DNA of 37,024 nucleotides from Actinomycetes bacterium (GCA_021795215.1 JAJYPS010000014.1:1-37024), one strand, 5' to 3'. Positions 16,842 to 25,063 are shown, counted from the stretch's first letter. Program-made: numbers and translations. Notes: generated from the letters alone by a model not told the origin.

Positions 16842-18884
16842 TCAATTTCGTACGATGCCGACCACGCTGGTCCCGATGTGTCGGCCTCCTTCGGAGCCCC
16901 GCCATACGGCCGAGCCGTAGTTGGAGACGTTCCCGGCGGACGTGGCCAACCAGTAGCCTGCGCCGTCCGCGGTGGGAGTGAAGTCCACCACCGGAGCAGC
17001 GGGGTGCAGCCTTGCCAACGACCCGAACCACTTGGCGTCCCCGTAGTTGAACACGTTGCCGGCCGCAGTCACGACCCAGTAGCCGCCGCCGTCCGGCGTC
17101 GCCGCGAAGCCGACCGCCGAAGAGGCGAGCGGGGATGAGCCGCCGTAGAACCGTGCACCGCCAAAAGCGGATACCTTCCCGTCGGACCTGAGCAGCCAGT
17201 AGCCGTCTCCGTTGGCCGCGACCGCAAGACGGACTACCGGCGAACCGTGATGAGCTCCCGCCAACGACCCGAACCACTTGGCGTCCCCGTAGTTGAACAC
17301 GTTGCCGGCCGCAGTCACGACCCAGTAGCCGCCGCCGTCCGGTGTGGCGACGATTGCCACTGCTGGGCTGGTCAGGTCTCGGCTGACAGGGGATCCCAGC
17401 CAGGGCGTCCCGAAATTGACGACGCTCCCGTTCGACCGAAGAACCCAGTAACCGCCGGAGCCGTTCGATGCCTCGCCAACCACCGAGTGGCGGAAGTGAT
17501 AACGAGCCAGCGAACCTCGCCAGGGGGCACCGAAGTCGAACACGTTCCCGGCGACCGTAAGTAAGTCGTAACCCTCCCCTTGGTTCGTCTTCGCCAGGCC
17601 CGTGGTTCCCGTTCCGCCGGTGGTTCCAGTAGTGCCGGTGGTTCCCGTTCCGCCGGTGGTTCCGGTCGTGCCCGACCCGCCGGTGGTTCCGGTCGTGCCC
17701 GACCCGCCGGTTCCCGTAGTGCCGGTGGTTCCAGTAGTGCCGGTGGTTCCAGTAGTGCCGGTGGTTCCAGTAGTGCCGGTGGTTCCAGTAGTGCCGGTGG
17801 TTCCAGTAGTGCCGGTGGTTCCAGTAGTGCCAGTAGTGCCGGTGGTTCCCGTAGTGCCTGACCCGCCCGTCCCGCCGGTGGAGATTCCGTACACGCTGGC
17901 GTGCTCAGCACCGGTCGCAAGGCAGAACGAGGCCGAGGGGCAGGAGATGGAGGAGGGAGCCGAGAGCGGAGCTGATTCGCCGACCTTCCAGGAGGACCCA
18001 TTCCAAATGTAGGTGGCGCCCCCACCGCCCGACGGCGATCCGATACCGATGCAGTTCGATGCCGAACTGCACGACACGGCCTTGGCGGGGTAGTCGGTCC
18101 CTGAGTAATCTGCGGGAACCACTTTTGGTGCGCCACTGAAGCTCAGGGACGATGGGCCCGAAGGAGCGATCAAGGCACACGTGCTGCCTCCTGGGACGCA
18201 GGAGATGGACGTGAAGAGCACACTCATATTGACTGGATGCCCCGAGACTGTGTGGAAGCCCGTCTGAGCCGTCGCCCAACTGGAGCCGTTCCAACGGAAC
18301 GCCCATCCGTCGCCGGTAACGTAACCGCAAGCCGTCGAATTAGAGCACGAGACGGCGTATGGCCCTGAGAAGTTGCTGGTATTGCTCGCCGAGACCTGGG
18401 CGGGAGCACTCCAGTGGCCCATGTGCCATGTGACGAACTTCCCGGTCGAATCGACCGCCATACAAAACGTGGGCGACGTGCAGGAGATGGATGCAAGAGG
18501 CACGGACGGCTCGACCGCGACGATCTTCGTGGAGGAAGTGCCCAGCCAGGAGATGGCGTTGCCTGCTACGTCGACCGCAGTGCAGTCGGTGGCGCTGACG
18601 CAGGAGAGGGAAGCCAAGGGCCGCCCAGGGTCGATCGCCTCCGGGCCTGACCAGATTCTGCCGTTCCAGGTGAACAAGTTGCCCTTTGTGTCGACTGCGG
18701 CGCAGAAACCCGTCCCGACACAGGACGCCGACGTAAGGGTTCCCCCCGTAGTGTCGACAGTCGAGGCCTGAAGCCACCCCGATGAAGCGGCGGCGCTGGG
18801 GACCGCTGATAGTGCCGGAACAGAAGCGGCAAGCAACAGGGCCGAGATCCTGCCTACCGTACGCAGCGGTCGTGACCGAACCAT
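16842..18884 (-). CDS. Secreted protein with two repeat domains joined by a Gly-Thr-Thr linker
   Basis: 680 residues starting with a signal peptide: VRSRPLR, a hydrophobic core ([18 protein letters not shown]), then likely cleavage after AAA/ASS. The N-terminal half carries seven SC-x5(6)-C repeats spaced about 35-50 residues, each followed by a Trp/aromatic strand such as [10 protein letters not shown]; the Cys pairs are probably disulfides. Then comes a ~95-residue linker of Gly-Thr-Thr with Gly-Ser/Gly-Gly breaks. The C-terminal half has six ~41-residue repeats of the type [20 protein letters not shown]. Both halves look like beta-propeller blades. It is probably exported and surface-bound or released, with an adhesion or carbohydrate-binding role as a guess. 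The ATG at 18884 has GGGGAG ten bases upstream; a longer frame to 19049 runs through the promoter and is unlikely. Confidence 0.8.
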   Translation of the reverse strand: MVRSRPLRTVGRISALLLAASVPALSAVPSAAASSGWLQASTVDTTGGTLTSASCVGTGFCAAVDTKGNLFTWNGRIWSGPEAIDPGRPLASLSCVSATDCTAVDVAGNAISWLGTSSTKIVAVEPSVPLASISCTSPTFCMAVDSTGKFVTWHMGHWSAPAQVSASNTSNFSGPYAVSCSNSTACGYVTGDGWAFRWNGSSWATAQTGFHTVSGHPVNMSVLFTSISCVPGGSTCALIAPSGPSSLSFSGAPKVVPADYSGTDYPAKAVSCSSASNCIGIGSPSGGGGATYIWNGSSWKVGESAPLSAPSSISCPSASFCLATGAEHASVYGISTGGTGGSGTTGTTGTTGTTGTTGTTGTTGTTGTTGTTGTTGTTGTTGTTGTTGTTGTGGSGTTGTTGGSGTTGTTGGTGTTGTTGTTGGTGTTGLAKTNQGEGYDLLTVAGNVFDFGAPWRGSLARYHFRHSVVGEASNGSGGYWVLRSNGSVVNFGTPWLGSPVSRDLTSPAVAIVATPDGGGYWVVTAAGNVFNYGDAKWFGSLAGAHHGSPVVRLAVAANGDGYWLLRSDGKVSAFGGARFYGGSSPLASSAVGFAATPDGGGYWVVTAAGNVFNYGDAKWFGSLARLHPAAPVVDFTPTADGAGYWLATSAGNVSNYGSAVWRGSEGGRHIGTSVVGIVRN
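17014..17342 (-). repeat. Perfect 83-base direct repeat inside the secreted protein gene
   Basis: Positions 17014-17096 and 17260-17342 are identical. They encode the third and fifth C-terminal blades, 246 bases (82 codons) apart, which is exactly two blades. The blades between and around them have diverged at the DNA level. Confidence 0.9.
17724..17831 (-). repeat. Six perfect copies of an 18-base unit encoding Gly-Thr-Thr-Gly-Thr-Thr
   Basis: GGTGGTTCCAGTAGTGCC (plus-strand reading) occurs six times without a break, inside a longer imperfect tract from about 17600 to 17870. The two Gly-Thr-Thr triplets of a unit use different codons, so the repeat unit at DNA level is 18 bases rather than 9. 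The tract is prone to copy-number change without frameshift. Confidence 0.9.
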
Positions 18885-18943
18885 ATCTATAATTCTCCCC
18901 ACGCTCGCCTGGCACTTTGGCATCGGAACAAGTAAGCCCTCGC

Positions 18944-18973
18944 AAACTAGAGGACGAAGGAAGTCAGAGTCAA
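18944..18973 (-). promoter_or_regulatory. Predicted sigma-70-type promoter of the secreted protein
   Basis: On the minus strand TTGACT (18968-18973) is followed by an 18-base spacer and TAGTTT (18944-18949). Transcription would start near 18937, giving a leader of about 50 bases with GGGGAG before the ATG. The remainder of the gap, 18974-19241, holds nothing else I can support. Confidence 0.5.
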
Positions 18974-19241
18974 GAGCGTTAGGTGCCACTTTGTTGTAGT
19001 CCTTTCGATCTAGTCCGGACTCCGGGCGGCCTCGAAGGAGCGGGAACAAGAGTCGTAGCTGGCCGGTGATTGGTTACCGTCAAGCCGCCCCAGGGAGCCG
19101 GCCGGCGGGAAACTGCACCAGCAGATGCAGGGGGGCGGGTCGACCGGCAGGGCAGAACTGCCCACATCGGTCAAGTCAACGACCGGGCGGCCCAAGGCCG
19201 GAGGGTTGAGCCCCGGAAGTGGGCGGAGGAGCCTGGGGTGG

Positions 19242-19598
19242 CTATTCGTCTATGCGACTGCAGGCTGCCACGGCTTCTGCGTTTTCGTTCGCCAGAACAG
19301 TCGCGAGGCGCACGAGATCGACCACCCTGGAGTCCGCCACGCTGTACAAGGACTTTCGCCCGTCTCTCCTAAGAGTGACATAGCCGCAGTCGGAGAGGCA
19401 CGCAAGATGGCTCGAAACGCGGCTTTGGGTGAGCTGGAGGGTGTCCACGCACTCCCCTACGCTCTTCTCGCCGCTCAGTAGAAGCTCGAGGATCCGCAGC
19501 CGGCTCGGGTCGCCGAGGGCGCGGAAGAACTTGGCCACCAACCGCTGCCCGTCCAAGTCTCGGGGCAGAAGTGCATGGTCGGGCTCGCGGGCTCCCAT
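19242..19598 (-). CDS. ArsR/SmtB-family repressor, CmtR-like metal sensor
   Basis: 118 residues from the ATG at 19598. Winged helix: FFRALGDPSRLRILELLLSG, recognition helix QSRVSSHLACLSDCGYV, then the wing RRDGRKSLYSV. The cysteines are telling: C67 and C71 in LACLSDC, plus C113 near the end. M. tuberculosis CmtR, a Cd/Pb sensor, uses Cys57, Cys61 and Cys102 with spacings 4 and 41; here they are 4 and 42. So this is probably a soft-metal-responsive repressor that leaves DNA on binding Cd, Pb or similar. An extra C50 lies in the preceding helix. No metal exporter is next to it: the divergent neighbour is a HAD phosphatase and the downstream gene the secreted protein. The longer frame to 19769 is unlikely, since it overlaps the divergent gene. 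Confidence 0.85.
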   Translation of the reverse strand: MGAREPDHALLPRDLDGQRLVAKFFRALGDPSRLRILELLLSGEKSVGECVDTLQLTQSRVSSHLACLSDCGYVTLRRDGRKSLYSVADSRVVDLVRLATVLANENAEAVAACSRIDE

Positions 19599-19714
19599 CT
19601 TTGTCGACACGGCACGATTGAAGCTGCAAAACTTGTAGGCCGCAAGGCGGCTACCGACTCCGTGGGAAGCGACGAGGGTCACTGCGAGCGCGTCGCCTGT
19701 GGCGATAGGCCCGC

Positions 19715-20461
19715 GTGGTCGGCCTACGAGCGCATACCCTCGTCGGCGTGGCGCATGTGGCGAGAGCAACGGAGCCGACCTTCACCCGTTCCGCCTTCAG
19801 GAAACCTGCGGCGATCTTGGTGGACATGGACGGGACGCTGATCGATTCGGAAGGACTCTGGGAAGCAGCGCAACGTCGGCTGGCCGACGAGATGGGCCTC
19901 TCGTTCGATGCCGGGATACGGGCATCGACCATCGGGACACCGGCCGAGAGCTGGTTACCGGGATGGATAGCGAGGGCGGAATCCGATGCGTCGGTGGTGG
20001 ATCTTGTCGCACGGATCGAAGACGAGGTCGTAGACGGGCTGAGGCAGGAAGTGAGGCTACGGCCGGGCGCCCAGGCGCTGCTCGACGCGCTGGCCACTTC
20101 CGCCAAGCCCTCCGCCCTGGTATCCGCTTCGGTGAGAAGGATCATGGACGCTGCCCTGGAGCGCATAGGACCGTGCCCGTTCTCCGTCACGGTTTCGGGC
20201 AGTGACGTGGCGAGGCCGAAGCCACAGCCCGACCCTTACCTTCTTGCGGCGCACATGCTGGACGTCGATGCTTCGCGATGCCTCGCCATCGAGGATTCGA
20301 CGACCGGCGCCCGCTCCGCTTCCGCAGCCGGATGCGCAGTGGTGTGGGTGCCCACCTCTCCTGTGCCGACGCCCGAACCAGGCTGGCTCGTACTCGACTC
20401 TCTGGAGCACTTCGACCTTCGGCTCGTCGGTGGAGAGCGTCTCGACAGGGCGGGAATTTAG
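19715..20461 (+). CDS. HAD-superfamily phosphatase, beta-phosphoglucomutase/phosphatase-like (subfamily IA)
   Basis: Predicted sugar-phosphate or nucleotide phosphatase. HAD motif I is LVDMDGTLIDSEG with the nucleophile Asp, motif II is ALVSASVRR, the Lys motif is ARPKPQPDPYL, and motif IV is CLAIEDSTTGARSA. A helical cap sits between motifs I and II, as in the beta-PGM/PhoE-like group. The substrate cannot be told. The longest frame starts at GTG 19715 (248 residues); GTGs at 19748 and 19757 fit the family length better. It is divergent from the CmtR-like gene across about 116 bases, so the two may share a control region, and convergent with the histidine kinase. Confidence 0.85.
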   Translation: MVGLRAHTLVGVAHVARATEPTFTRSAFRKPAAILVDMDGTLIDSEGLWEAAQRRLADEMGLSFDAGIRASTIGTPAESWLPGWIARAESDASVVDLVARIEDEVVDGLRQEVRLRPGAQALLDALATSAKPSALVSASVRRIMDAALERIGPCPFSVTVSGSDVARPKPQPDPYLLAAHMLDVDASRCLAIEDSTTGARSASAAGCAVVWVPTSPVPTPEPGWLVLDSLEHFDLRLVGGERLDRAGI

Positions 20462-20543
20462 CGGCAGGACGAGGAGCATCGAGTGGGTCGGCGTAGCGGA
20501 GCAAGGAACGCCGGCCCACGGTTCCGGCGACGGGGAGCTTCCA

Positions 20544-20559
20544 AATCGGTCGTCCGATT
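20544..20559. terminator. Small hairpin between convergent genes
   Basis: AATCGG-TCGT-CCGATT, six perfect base pairs with a four-base loop, in the 125-base gap between the HAD gene and the histidine kinase. It is weak, with no T-run; a possible bidirectional stop. Confidence 0.35.
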
Positions 20560-20586
20560 CGGCGGCCGGCCTGAGGCCTGTGGTTC

Positions 20587-21876
20587 CTACGTGGGCTTGG
20601 CCACCGAAGGAAGGATCAGCCTGAACTCGCTGCCCTTTCCCGGAGAGCTTTGGACCTCCAGAAGACCCCCCATCGACTCCGCGGCACGCTTGGCGATCGC
20701 CAATCCGAGCCCTGTGCCGCCTGTCTCGCGGTCACGCGCTTGGTCGACCCGATAGAACCGGTCGAAAACCCGCGCCTGGTGCTCGGGTGCTATCCCGATC
20801 CCGCTGTCTCGGACGTAGAGCACCGTCTGCCCGCTGCCGTTCGACCGCACCCCCACCTCGACTTCGCCTCCGGCAGGCGTGTACCTGATCGCGTTTGACA
20901 CCAAGTTTCTCAGGACCGTGTCCAGCAGCTTGATATTCACGGTTGCTACGAGCGACTTGGGTCGGGCGAGAAGTGATATGTCTGACATGTCGGCAGCCGC
21001 CCCGAACCCGTCGACGGTCTCGGTGCAGAGAGACCCGAGGTCAACCTGGTCCAGTTCACCGTCCTGAGACGAGTCCAGGCTACGGAGCTGGGTCAGGTCG
21101 TCGAGCAGCTCGCTGACCCTAGTGGTCTGGGAGGCTATCAAACCTCGGGCCCGCTCGGCGGGGATCTTTCCATCCATCACGGCCACCGCAAATCCGGCGA
21201 CGGCGTTGAGCGGAGTGGCAATTTCATGGGCCAAATCGGCCAGGAACCTGCGCTGGTCCCGCTCGGCCTGTTCCAATCGGCTCGCCATCGCATCGAACGC
21301 CTTGGCGAAGTGGGACAGGATCTGCGGGCCGCCCTCTCCTATGCGAGCCGTGAAGTCACCGGCTGCCACTCTGTCGGCTGCTACCACGGCTTCGCTCGCC
21401 CTCCTGCGGACGTCCCTGGTGACGGTGACGTTGACCAGCACTGCAGCTCCCAGAACCACCGCCAGCACGGCGCTGCCGAACGCGACGAACTCGAACGCCA
21501 GAGTCGGAGACGAATCGAGCGTGCTCATGACCGTCACTCGGCCGCCGTCGAAGGAGCTCTTCACGGTCACCTTGGGGCCGTCCGGCGGCAGCCTGGCGCC
21601 GAAGCTCTGGCTCTTGTGACCGATGACGACCGTGGCGCGCTGGTTCTCCTGGGTGAGAAGAAGCGACGTCGCACCACGAAGCTCCGCAAAGTTGTCGGTC
21701 TTTGCCGCTTCCTCGGCGAGCACGGCGGCCACCGCCCGGTCCTCACGCAGCGTCTTGATACGGTTCTGCGAAATGCTCACGCGACGGACGACGAAAGCCC
21801 CGATCAACAGCGCCACGATCGCCGCCACCACGCTGGCCACGATGACGGGCATCCGAAAAGCTCCGAGCCGCCTCAC
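20587..21876 (-). CDS. Membrane sensor histidine kinase (HAMP, HisKA, HATPase)
   Basis: 429 residues. Membrane helices at about 10-32 and 127-152 enclose a ~95-residue extracytoplasmic sensor domain of no recognised family. A HAMP segment follows (about 153-205). The phosphoacceptor is His217 in FLADLAHEIATPLN, where the common 'SHELRTPL' is replaced by AHEIATPL. The ATP-binding domain shows N328 in NLVSNAIRYTP, the G1 box DSGIGI (357-362) and the G2 box GGTGLGLAI (386-394). It starts with GTG at 21876, three bases after the stop of the response regulator, so it is co-transcribed with it. The signal is not predictable; the sensor domain is small, as in CpxA- and BaeS-like envelope-stress kinases. 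Confidence 0.93.
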   Translation of the reverse strand: MRRLGAFRMPVIVASVVAAIVALLIGAFVVRRVSISQNRIKTLREDRAVAAVLAEEAAKTDNFAELRGATSLLLTQENQRATVVIGHKSQSFGARLPPDGPKVTVKSSFDGGRVTVMSTLDSSPTLAFEFVAFGSAVLAVVLGAAVLVNVTVTRDVRRRASEAVVAADRVAAGDFTARIGEGGPQILSHFAKAFDAMASRLEQAERDQRRFLADLAHEIATPLNAVAGFAVAVMDGKIPAERARGLIASQTTRVSELLDDLTQLRSLDSSQDGELDQVDLGSLCTETVDGFGAAADMSDISLLARPKSLVATVNIKLLDTVLRNLVSNAIRYTPAGGEVEVGVRSNGSGQTVLYVRDSGIGIAPEHQARVFDRFYRVDQARDRETGGTGLGLAIAKRAAESMGGLLEVQSSPGKGSEFRLILPSVAKPT

Positions 21877-21879
21877 GGA

Positions 21880-22551
21880 TCAAGCATCCAGCCTGTAGCC
21901 GACCCCCCGTAAAGCCGTGACGTTGAGCTCACCGCCGAGCTTCTTTCTGAGACCGGCCAGATGCACGTCGACGGTGCGTTCCGACACGTATGTGGTGCCC
22001 CATGCGGCACGGAGCAGATCCGCACGAGTCAGGACTCGGCCCGGCTCGCTGGCCAGCGCCCACAGAAGGTCGAACTCCCTCCGCGTCAACTCCACCTCCT
22101 CGCCTCTCACCAGGCACCGCCGAGCGTCCCCGTCGATCTCTACGGCTCCCAGCTTCAGCGAGCTTTCGGCGTCGTCGAAGCCCTTCACCCGCCTCAACTG
22201 TGCCTGCACTCTGGCGATCAGCTCGGGGACGGAGAACGGCTTCATTACGTAGTCGTCCGCTCCCAGCTTGAGCCCGGCCACGCGACTGCCGACCTCTCTC
22301 CTGGCCGTCAACAAGATGATCGGTGCGTGGGAACGCGATCGGAACTGCCGTACCAGCTCGAAGCCGTCGACTCCGGGCAGCATCACGTCCACGACCGCCA
22401 AGTCCGGTGCGTGCTCCTCGAACGCCACCAGTGCGGCGGTGCCGGAACGCGCCTCGAAGACCTGATATCCCTCCGCCTCAAGATACGGGCGAACCAGCTC
22501 GTGCACAGACTGTTCGTCGTCCACCACAAGGATCTTGCCTCCGATGGCCAC
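21880..22551 (-). CDS. OmpR/PhoB-family response regulator
   Basis: 223 residues. Receiver domain with acidic pocket D11/D12, phosphoacceptor Asp55 in AVVDVMLPG, Thr82 and Lys104 in YVMKPFSVPE, all intact. The C-terminal winged-helix DNA-binding domain (about 128-223) ends in ERTVDVHLAGLRKKLGG and LRGVGYRLDA. It is the partner of the histidine kinase just downstream. The start is GTG at 22551 with only a weak ribosome site. Genes controlled are unknown; the divergent small membrane protein at 22776 is the nearest candidate. Confidence 0.95.
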   Translation of the reverse strand: MAIGGKILVVDDEQSVHELVRPYLEAEGYQVFEARSGTAALVAFEEHAPDLAVVDVMLPGVDGFELVRQFRSRSHAPIILLTARREVGSRVAGLKLGADDYVMKPFSVPELIARVQAQLRRVKGFDDAESSLKLGAVEIDGDARRCLVRGEEVELTRREFDLLWALASEPGRVLTRADLLRAAWGTTYVSERTVDVHLAGLRKKLGGELNVTALRGVGYRLDA

Positions 22552-22720
22552 CAGCGCATGCTAACCCGGACGTCACCGCCGTAGGTGTAACCGCAACCAA
22601 TTGCGGCGTTCGCTTCGTCCCAAACGGGTAGCGCAAGGTCCTGCCACGTGGCTGTTGCGCCAAGTTATGCCGAGACGGTAGTCGACAACGAGTGAGAGTT
22701 ACGTTACGGCATAGCCAGGG

Positions 22721-22745
22721 TAATAATTGGGAGAGGAGGTGAGGG
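22721..22745 (+). promoter_or_regulatory. Possible -10 element and misplaced ribosome-site-like purine tract
   Basis: TAATAAT (22721-22727) could be a -10 box for the plus-strand gene, though no good -35 is seen. It is followed by GAGAGGAGGTGAGGGG, a strong Shine-Dalgarno-like tract lying 30 or more bases ahead of the ATG at 22776, too far to serve it directly. The wider gap 22552-22775 must carry both this promoter and that of the response regulator. Confidence 0.3.
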
Positions 22746-22775
22746 GCAGGATCAGCGACCACCTGTCCTGGCTGC

Positions 22776-23003
22776 ATGAGTTGGTTCGTCTGGTACGTAG
22801 TCGCATTCGTGGTGGTGACTGCTATTGCCATCGCCATTTGGACGATGCCCGCAGTTCGCGAAAAGCGGGATCTACGCCGGGGCATGAACTCGCCGGCCGC
22901 CCGTAAGAAGGAAGCTATCGAGGACATCGCCGCAAGCGGGCCGGTGAGTCACGCTACTCGCAACAAGATCAGTGGTGCTGGCCCTGAGCGCAAGGCAATG
23001 TAA
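22776..23003 (+). CDS. Small single-helix membrane protein, function unknown
   Basis: 75 residues. One N-terminal membrane helix (about 4-24, WFVWYVVAFVVVTAIAIAIW) is followed by a charged, mostly basic tail (REKRDLRRGMNSPAARKKEA). I do not recognise a family. It is supported by the good hydrophobic helix, by an in-frame stop just upstream that leaves this ATG as the only start, and by a textbook terminator 65 bases downstream on the same strand. It is divergent from the two-component regulator, so it may be a target of that system. A 55-codon GTG frame beginning in the purine tract at 22739 is an alternative reading with no protein-like features. Confidence 0.65.
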   Translation: MSWFVWYVVAFVVVTAIAIAIWTMPAVREKRDLRRGMNSPAARKKEAIEDIAASGPVSHATRNKISGAGPERKAM

Positions 23004-23067
23004 CGATCCTGCTGTTCTTTGACACGATTTGGTCTTTGGGCCATTACGTGTCCCAACGTGTGGAAGG

Positions 23068-23110
23068 ACGCCCGCTCGGTCGTTGAGACCGGCGGGCGTT
23101 TTCTCGTTTG
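23068..23110 (+). terminator. Rho-independent terminator
   Basis: Arms ACGCCCGC (23068-23075) and GCGGGCGT (23092-23099) pair perfectly. An inner CGGTC/GACCG stem continues after a one-base bulge, giving 13 pairs around a GTTGA loop, followed by TTTTCTCGTTTG. It ends the transcript of the small membrane protein. I see nothing in 23111-23313. Confidence 0.9.
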
Positions 23111-23313
23111 TTCGGCCGGGATACTACTCGGCTCCGGAACAGCAACCCACAGCGGAAACCCCGGTGAGGGTATAGGGTATGGCGGCCCAGAGGGAGCAGG
23201 CGCACGTCGGCAGTTCAAGCTGCTCGTCTATCGCCGCACCTGCTCACCTCGGGCCGCCCCATTGATTCGGCTCCGCCCGTGCCATACCGTTCGCCCCCCC
23301 CAGCCGGCTGACT

Positions 23314-23523
23314 CTAGGCGATCCGGCCCTCACCGGGGTCGTTGGCGCCTCTCTCGGCGGCGTTCGCGAAGGACTTCGCGACGTCCGGATCTACCTTGCT
23401 CGTCTCCGCTGCCCTCTCTTCGTCGGAAGTTGGGCCGCGGTCGGCACCATGTGACGCAGCGGCCTCTCCCGCTTCCGCTTCGTTCGTCGCTTCCGAAACA
23501 TTTTCACCATCGATTGCAGGCAT
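23314..23523 (-). CDS. Small acidic protein, function unknown
   Basis: 69 residues, rich in Glu, Asp and Ala, with no membrane segment, ending SFANAAERGANDPGEGRIA. The pattern 'ERGA...GEGRI' at the C-terminus recalls short uncharacterised actinobacterial proteins, but I cannot name one. The gene is well supported: AAGGAG lies four bases before the ATG, and the composition is unlike its surroundings. It is likely soluble and disordered. It stands alone, with 396 bases upstream to the LuxR-type gene. Confidence 0.7.
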   Translation of the reverse strand: MPAIDGENVSEATNEAEAGEAAASHGADRGPTSDEERAAETSKVDPDVAKSFANAAERGANDPGEGRIA

Positions 23524-23919
23524 GGTTCTCCTTCACATGACGTTCTTCTTGCTGTGGAATGGGCCGATTGCTGAAAGGCCCGCTGGTCCGAACATCCGAT
23601 CCGACGGAGTGGTGTGCCGACGGGTGTCGTGACGCTCGGCACGTCCCGACCGGGGTGGGAAGTGAGCTCGGACCGTGACCACAGCAGTACCCAGGTGCCC
23701 GACGGCTTACCCCAGCAGACGGGAGGCGACCATCGCAGTGCCTCGTCGCAGGGCCTCGTCGCAGGGAAAGAACGGATGCCGCAGAGCGAGCGAGCGATCG
23801 AGGCGAGCCACGGACGGTCGGGTCGCAGGAAGTCGGTCTGGAGAACCTCCGAACGGCGCTGGGCCGCCGAGCGCCGACCATCCGTGCGGGTGCCCCCGTG
23901 CGGGTGCTCCAGCCAAGGA
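23524..23919. other. Intergenic stretch with two short tandem duplications
   Basis: No credible gene. It contains AAGGAG at 23528-23533, the ribosome site of the small acidic gene. A 13-base unit GCCTCGTCGCAGG occurs twice (23740-23752, 23753-23765). CCGTGCGGGTGC occurs twice with a 14-base period (23882-23893, 23896-23907). Neither unit is a multiple of three, consistent with non-coding DNA. Confidence 0.7.
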
Positions 23920-24693
23920 TCAGGAGGCGACTTCTGTGCTCGCCGGACCGGCCAGGACTCCCCTCTCGGTCGCCCATTCGACGGCCTGCCGCCGGTTGCC
24001 GACGCCGATCGAGTCGTAGAGCTTCCGCAGTATCCTCGTCATGGTACGTCGTGATCTGTGTGTCGTACGTGCCAAGTCGCCCACCGTCACGCCGTCCGTC
24101 AGCGCCTTCAGCAGTTCTACCTGCTCCTCCGACAACTCAGGAGATCCTGTCTGCGTCCTGGCTGACTGAATCGCTTCGGAGACGACCGTAGCGGGCAGGC
24201 AGATGACCCCGTTGACCGCTTGGTCGAAGACGGTGAGGGCCTGCTCGACGCTGTAGCCAGCGCCGATGGCGCCCGCCGCGCCGTCTGCTACGCACTGTGC
24301 GAGCTCCTGCGGATCGGCCGAGGGCAGTATCGCCACGACGGTCGTCCGCTGCTGGCGCGCCAACTCCGCCAGGAGCGCCCTGCCCGGTGCGCCCTGCACT
24401 CCCAGAAGGACCGCCCGCTGGTCTTTGTCGTCGGCCCGAAGAAGTCGGTCCGCTTCCTCGGGAGCGTCTTCGCCAGAGTGCGGGCTCAGGCGTTCCACCG
24501 AAAGCCCTCTCTGCTCGAGGCAGGCCACCAGACCGTCGACTACGTCGAGACGCGGGAGGTCTACGGCGGTCACATGAATCGCCGTAGGGTCCTTGTCCAT
24601 GTCGCCGCTGCACCCCGAGGATCGGTCTTCGGTCCTGCCCGCCCGGCCGCCTGGCTCTTTCCGGCTGCTATCGGGGCGCTCGGTACCGCTCAT
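23920..24693 (-). CDS. LuxR/NarL-type regulator with degenerate receiver domain
   Basis: 257 residues. The C-terminal LuxR-type helix-turn-helix is clear (about 190-250): LSEEQVELLKALTDGVTVGD, then RRTMTRILRKLYDSIGVGNR. The middle (about 35-175) has the alternating strand/helix pattern of a receiver (VVAILPSADPQELAQCVADG, then a strand AAGAIG), but the Asp and Lys of a phosphorylation site are not where they should be. It therefore probably acts without a kinase or binds a ligand. I start at the ATG at 24693, which has AAAGGA seven bases upstream; the GTG at 24726 adds 11 residues. No kinase gene is adjacent. Confidence 0.82.
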   Translation of the reverse strand: MSGTERPDSSRKEPGGRAGRTEDRSSGCSGDMDKDPTAIHVTAVDLPRLDVVDGLVACLEQRGLSVERLSPHSGEDAPEEADRLLRADDKDQRAVLLGVQGAPGRALLAELARQQRTTVVAILPSADPQELAQCVADGAAGAIGAGYSVEQALTVFDQAVNGVICLPATVVSEAIQSARTQTGSPELSEEQVELLKALTDGVTVGDLARTTHRSRRTMTRILRKLYDSIGVGNRRQAVEWATERGVLAGPASTEVAS

Positions 24694-24733
24694 GTCGACG
24701 TCCTTTCGGCTCAGGTCCCGTTTCACGCCGGGT

Positions 24734-24758
24734 CCCGCTCATATATCCCATGAGTGGG
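24734..24758. promoter_or_regulatory. Inverted repeat upstream of the LuxR-type gene, possible operator
   Basis: CCCGCTCAT (24734-24742) and ATGAGTGGG (24750-24758) are near-perfect inverted arms (one G-T pair) around ATATCCC, about 41 bases before the start codon. The AT-rich centre TATAT could also be a -10 box on the minus strand. Autoregulation is a guess. Confidence 0.4.
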
Positions 24759-24931
24759 CTGTTTTCTACGCATGAAGACTCGCTTCCCCGTGCAGGACGC
24801 GGGTGGCGAGCCGGACGCAGCGAACCGGGTCGAAGACCTTCACTGGCCGGAGCCGGGGGACTGCCGTGCGCGATGTGCGCGGCGAATGCGACCCGCGGCA
24901 GGTCCTCGAGCTGTCGAAGGAGCCGACATGC

Positions 24932-25063
24932 CACACCGCTCGGCCGGACCGACAGGCGGCCCCGGCGACAGACAGCACACCGCTCGGCCGGACCGACAGA
25001 CGGCGCCGGCCGGACCGGACAGGAGGCCCCCGGCGACAGACGGCGCCGGCCGGACCGGACAGG
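24932..25063. repeat. Interleaved direct repeats ahead of the BrkB gene
   Basis: A 24-base element (CACACCGCTCGGCCGGACCG...) occurs at 24932-24955 and 24976-24999. CCCGGCGACAGAC occurs at 24961-24973 and 25029-25041. A 29-base element occurs identically at 24995-25023 and 25035-25063. Spacings of 44 and 40 are not multiples of three, so I treat this as non-coding although a frame is open through it. Confidence 0.85.

Noticed and set aside
17602-18012. Val/Pro repeat protein on the plus strand
   Set aside because: It is the reverse reading of the Gly-Thr-Thr linker of the secreted protein.
22739-22906. 55-codon GTG frame starting in a Shine-Dalgarno-like tract
   Set aside because: It overlaps the better small membrane protein and has no protein-like features.
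24932-25063. CRISPR array
   Set aside because: Repeats are interleaved, of unequal length, without regular unique spacers, and no cas gene is present.
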